This document shows, one piece after another, positions 61,598 through 64,000 of a stretch of 64,000 nucleotides of DNA. The position numbers and the translations under genes were made by a program. Source of the DNA: Fen-1135 sp963705275 (lineage in GTDB: Bacteria > Desulfobacterota > Syntrophia > Syntrophales > UBA2185); NCBI GenBank assembly GCA_963705275.1, contig OY970063.1, forward strand, positions 1,550,001 through 1,614,000. Direction: 5' to 3'. Every line of letters begins with the position of its first letter. Positions within the stretch are counted from its first letter, which is position 1. The notes under the pieces are model-generated. The model was given only the letters and a program-made list of their open reading frames with translations, was not told where the DNA came from and did not search any database.

Positions 61598-63285
61598 CTA
61601 TACCCTCGTCAACTGTCGGTACTTGATCCGGTGCGGCTGGTCGGCTGCAGCACCGAGGCGCATCTTTCTATCCGCTTCATATTCCGAGTAGTTCCCGTCA
61701 AACCAGACGGTCTTGCTGTCACCCTCGAAGGCAAGGATGTGGGTGGCGATCCGGTCGAGGAACCAGCGGTCATGGCTGATCACAACGGCACAGCCGGCAA
61801 AGTTCTCCAGCGCTTCCTCCAGCGCCCTCAAGGTATTCACATCGAGATCATTTGTCGGTTCGTCCAGGAGAAGCACATTGGCCCCTTCCTTCAGCATCCG
61901 GGCCAGATGGACCCTATTTCTTTCGCCTCCGGAAAGCATGCCGACCTTTTTCTGCTGGTCCGTACCGGAAAGATTGAAACGTCCGACGTAGGCGCGGGAG
62001 TTTATCTTATGGTCACCCAGCTCTACCTGTTCCTGGCCGTCAGTGATTACCTCCCAGATGTTCTTGCCGGGATCGAGATCATCACGGCTCTGATCCACAT
62101 ATGAGAGCTTGACCGTTTCCCCAATTCTGATCGTACCGGAGTCTGGCTTTTCCTGGCCTGTGATCATTCTGAACAGGGTGGTCTTTCCCGCCCCGTTCGG
62201 GCCGATGACACCAACGATACCGCTCCGGGTGGGAGGGAGAATGACATCCCTTCTATGAGGAGGCGGTCACCGTATGCCTTGCTCACGCCGTCTGCCTCAA
62301 TGACTACCTGGCCCAGTCGTGGCCCTGGCGGGATGTATATTTGCAGGTCCCTGGCATGTTTCTCACCTTCCTCCTTCAAGAGCGCCTCGTAGGAACTGAT
62401 GCGGGCCTTGGACTTCGCGTGCCTTCCCTTCGGTGACATGCGTATCCACTCCAGTTCGCGCTGCAAGGTCCGCTGGCGCTCAGTTTCCCTTTTTTCCTCC
62501 ACTTCCAGGCGTTTCCGTTTCTGTTCCAGCCACGATGAATAGTTTCCCTGCCAGGGAATCCCCTGCCCACGGTCCAGCTCCAGGATCCAGCCCGCCACAT
62601 TATCGAGGAAGTACCTGTCGTGTGTCACGGCAATGACTGTGCCGTGGTAGCGCTGCAGGTGGTGTTCCAGCCATGCGACTGTCTCGGCATCGAGATGGTT
62701 CGTCGGCTCATCGAGAAGAAGTACGTCCGGTTTCTGAAGCAACAGCCTGCAGAGGGCCACGCGCCGCCTCTCCCCGCCGGAGAGGATTTTTACAGGGGTA
62801 TCTCCCGGCGGGCAGCGAAGGGCATCCATGGCCATTTCCAGCCTGGCATCCAGATCCCAGGCGTCGAGGGCGTCGAGCTTCTCCTGAACCTCTCCCTGAC
62901 GTTCGATGAGTTTGTTCATCTCGTTGTCAGACATCGGTTCGCCGAATCTCTCGGTGATCGTATTGAATTCATTCAGAAGAGCAGCAGTTCCCCGCACGCC
63001 TTCTTCGACGATAGCCCGCACAGTCTTTGTCTCGTCCAGGCGCGGCTCCTGCTCGAGAAACCCGACGGTGTGCCCCGGGGACAGGATCGTCTTTCCGTTG
63101 AAGTCCTGGTCAACTCCCGCAAGTATGCGCAAGAGAGAGCTCTTGCCGGAACCATTAAGACCGAGGACGCCTATCTTGGCGCCATAGAAATAGGATAGAT
63201 AGATGTCCTTCAGCACCGCTTTCTTGTCATAATACTTCGAAACCCCGATCATGGAATAAATTACTTTAGTCGTTTCATTGGACAT
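61598..63285 (-). CDS. ettA: Energy-dependent translational throttle protein EttA (ABC-F), interrupted by a 1-nt deletion
   Basis: The N-terminal frame has the ABC-F opening SMIGVSKYYDKKAVLKDIYLSY, Walker A GLNGSGKSS, LSGGERRRVALCRLL, LLLDEPTNHLDAE and the linker region. The C-terminal frame begins GIVGVIGPNGAGKTT and carries LSGGERNRVHLARML and LLLDEPTNDLDVNT. The frame changes near 62219-62224, where one missing base between the two breaks SLPPGAGIVGVIGPNG. The joined ~562 residues equal normal EttA. It gates ribosome entry into elongation according to energy state. The break is probably a sequence error. Confidence 0.9.
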
Positions 63286-63363
63286 AGGGTCCGTTAATCT
63301 CCTTCCGTCATCAACGAATATTATTCCCGTCCACCAATTTTCTAAATGGAGCGGCTGATGTTC

Positions 63364-64000
63364 TTAGTCTCCGTCATCGGCGGTGGCAAGATAACGGTCA
63401 ATCATTGCTGATGTTCCTATTATGAGATCAGAAAAAGCCTTTTCATTCTTCTCATCCTTTATGATGAACGGGATGGCCTGCACTTTGGCGGAAAAGACCT
63501 CCTGCAACAATCTTACTGTATCGCGTCTCCTCTGTTCGACTTTTTCCGGTACGCTGTAGCCGTCATTTTTCTGTTCGTTATCGCCGAAATCATCGACAAG
63601 CAAGACGTGCCTGACTCCGCCCATATGGAGACCATTTTTCAGAATCTCCCAGAACCGGGTATTGTCCTTATGAAAACCGAGGTCAGCAGAATTGGCGACG
63701 ATGACTGATTTACTGCGGCGAGCGTTCATGGCTGCTTTTGCCGACACCGCCTGTACATGCAATTCTTCAAGAAATTGTAGGATGTAACCCGTCGCTTCGG
63801 CATAATGATCCGTAGCAATGATCGCTGTTACAGAGGGATGCATATTTAACTTATCGAAAAGGGACTGCCAGCGACCATCGATTCGGGAATGGCTGAGATA
63901 GTTATCTACAAATAAAGATGCCGCATCCGAAATGTCCATGCGGGAGAGGGCGGACATATTAGGACTGAGAATAACGCGTACCCTGTCCGCTATGGCTTTC
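63364..64000 (-). CDS. Unknown protein, start beyond the right edge
   Basis: The frame is open to the window edge: upstream of the first ATG (63957) it continues in frame as AIADRVRVILSPN without a stop, so the gene probably starts outside. The visible ~211 residues have Rossmann-like strands (AIIATDHYAEATGYI, SVIVANSADLGF, HVLLVDDFGD) and a coiled C-terminal half. I cannot assign a family. It is 78 bases ahead of ettA on the same strand. Confidence 0.6.
   Translation of the reverse strand, partial: KAIADRVRVILSPNMSALSRMDISDAASLFVDNYLSHSRIDGRWQSLFDKLNMHPSVTAIIATDHYAEATGYILQFLEELHVQAVSAKAAMNARRSKSVIVANSADLGFHKDNTRFWEILKNGLHMGGVRHVLLVDDFGDNEQKNDGYSVPEKVEQRRRDTVRLLQEVFSAKVQAIPFIIKDEKNEKAFSDLIIGTSAMIDRYLATADDGD

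Overview
The window reads as a chromosome segment of an anaerobic deltaproteobacterium in the broad sense (Desulfobacterota, most like the Syntrophus/Smithella side). The evidence is indirect: a corrinoid mercury-methylation pair hgcA-hgcB, a selenocysteine tRNA, molybdopterin synthesis, a two-gene SufC-SufB iron-sulfur system, envelope methionine sulfoxide reductases, and many small operons on both strands. There is no rRNA, CRISPR array, integrase or transposase. No species call is justified.

Layout. 0-5 kb: a truncated sensor kinase at the left edge, a VWA-OmpA lipoprotein, MscL, an A+T-rich stretch with a ribbon-helix-helix protein and a PilZ protein, and a small outer-membrane barrel. 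5-16 kb: tRNA-Sec placed 6 nt behind moeA, then divergently mfd, two parvulin-type chaperones and uvrA. 16-31 kb: an RNase Z-like hydrolase with YjbQ, a TrpF-like protein lacking the catalytic Cys, a cyclophilin-like protein, an ADP-ribosylglycohydrolase, a tandem rhodanese, copper export (CopZ/CopA), YggS-Maf-ManC, RlmI, an MFS carrier and a rhomboid protease. 32-38 kb: a UDG-like protein, periplasmic MsrB/MsrA, then an ArsS radical SAM - TVP38 - FAD disulfide oxidoreductase operon. 38.9-42.7 kb: an A+T-rich block of unusual genes, including a Nif11-like leader domain fused to a large protein and an orphan RNA polymerase alpha-CTD protein, bounded by a 13-nt inverted repeat. 42.7-47 kb: an M48 protease, a LOG protein, MBL hydrolases and a second YjbQ. 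47.1-49.2 kb: a Cys-rich MarR regulator, hgcA and hgcB, transcribed from one strong, apparently autoregulated and possibly leaderless promoter. 49.4-64 kb: a radical SAM protein, an M24 peptidase, a DUF169 protein, SufB/SufC, a drug exporter, a cupin, a double hotdog protein, a metallophosphoesterase-nucleotidyltransferase fusion, a tautomerase, a quinone reductase, EttA and a gene running off the right edge.

The central system is marR-hgcA-hgcB: corrinoid methyltransfer to Hg(II), with a regulator whose cysteines suggest metal or thiol sensing. It sits in a window rich in metal and thiol handling (copper export, ArsS operon, rhodanese, Msr enzymes, Fe-S assembly).

Seven otherwise normal genes are each broken by a single-base indel, several at homopolymers. 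This pattern points to draft-sequence error rather than decay, so these genes are annotated across the break.
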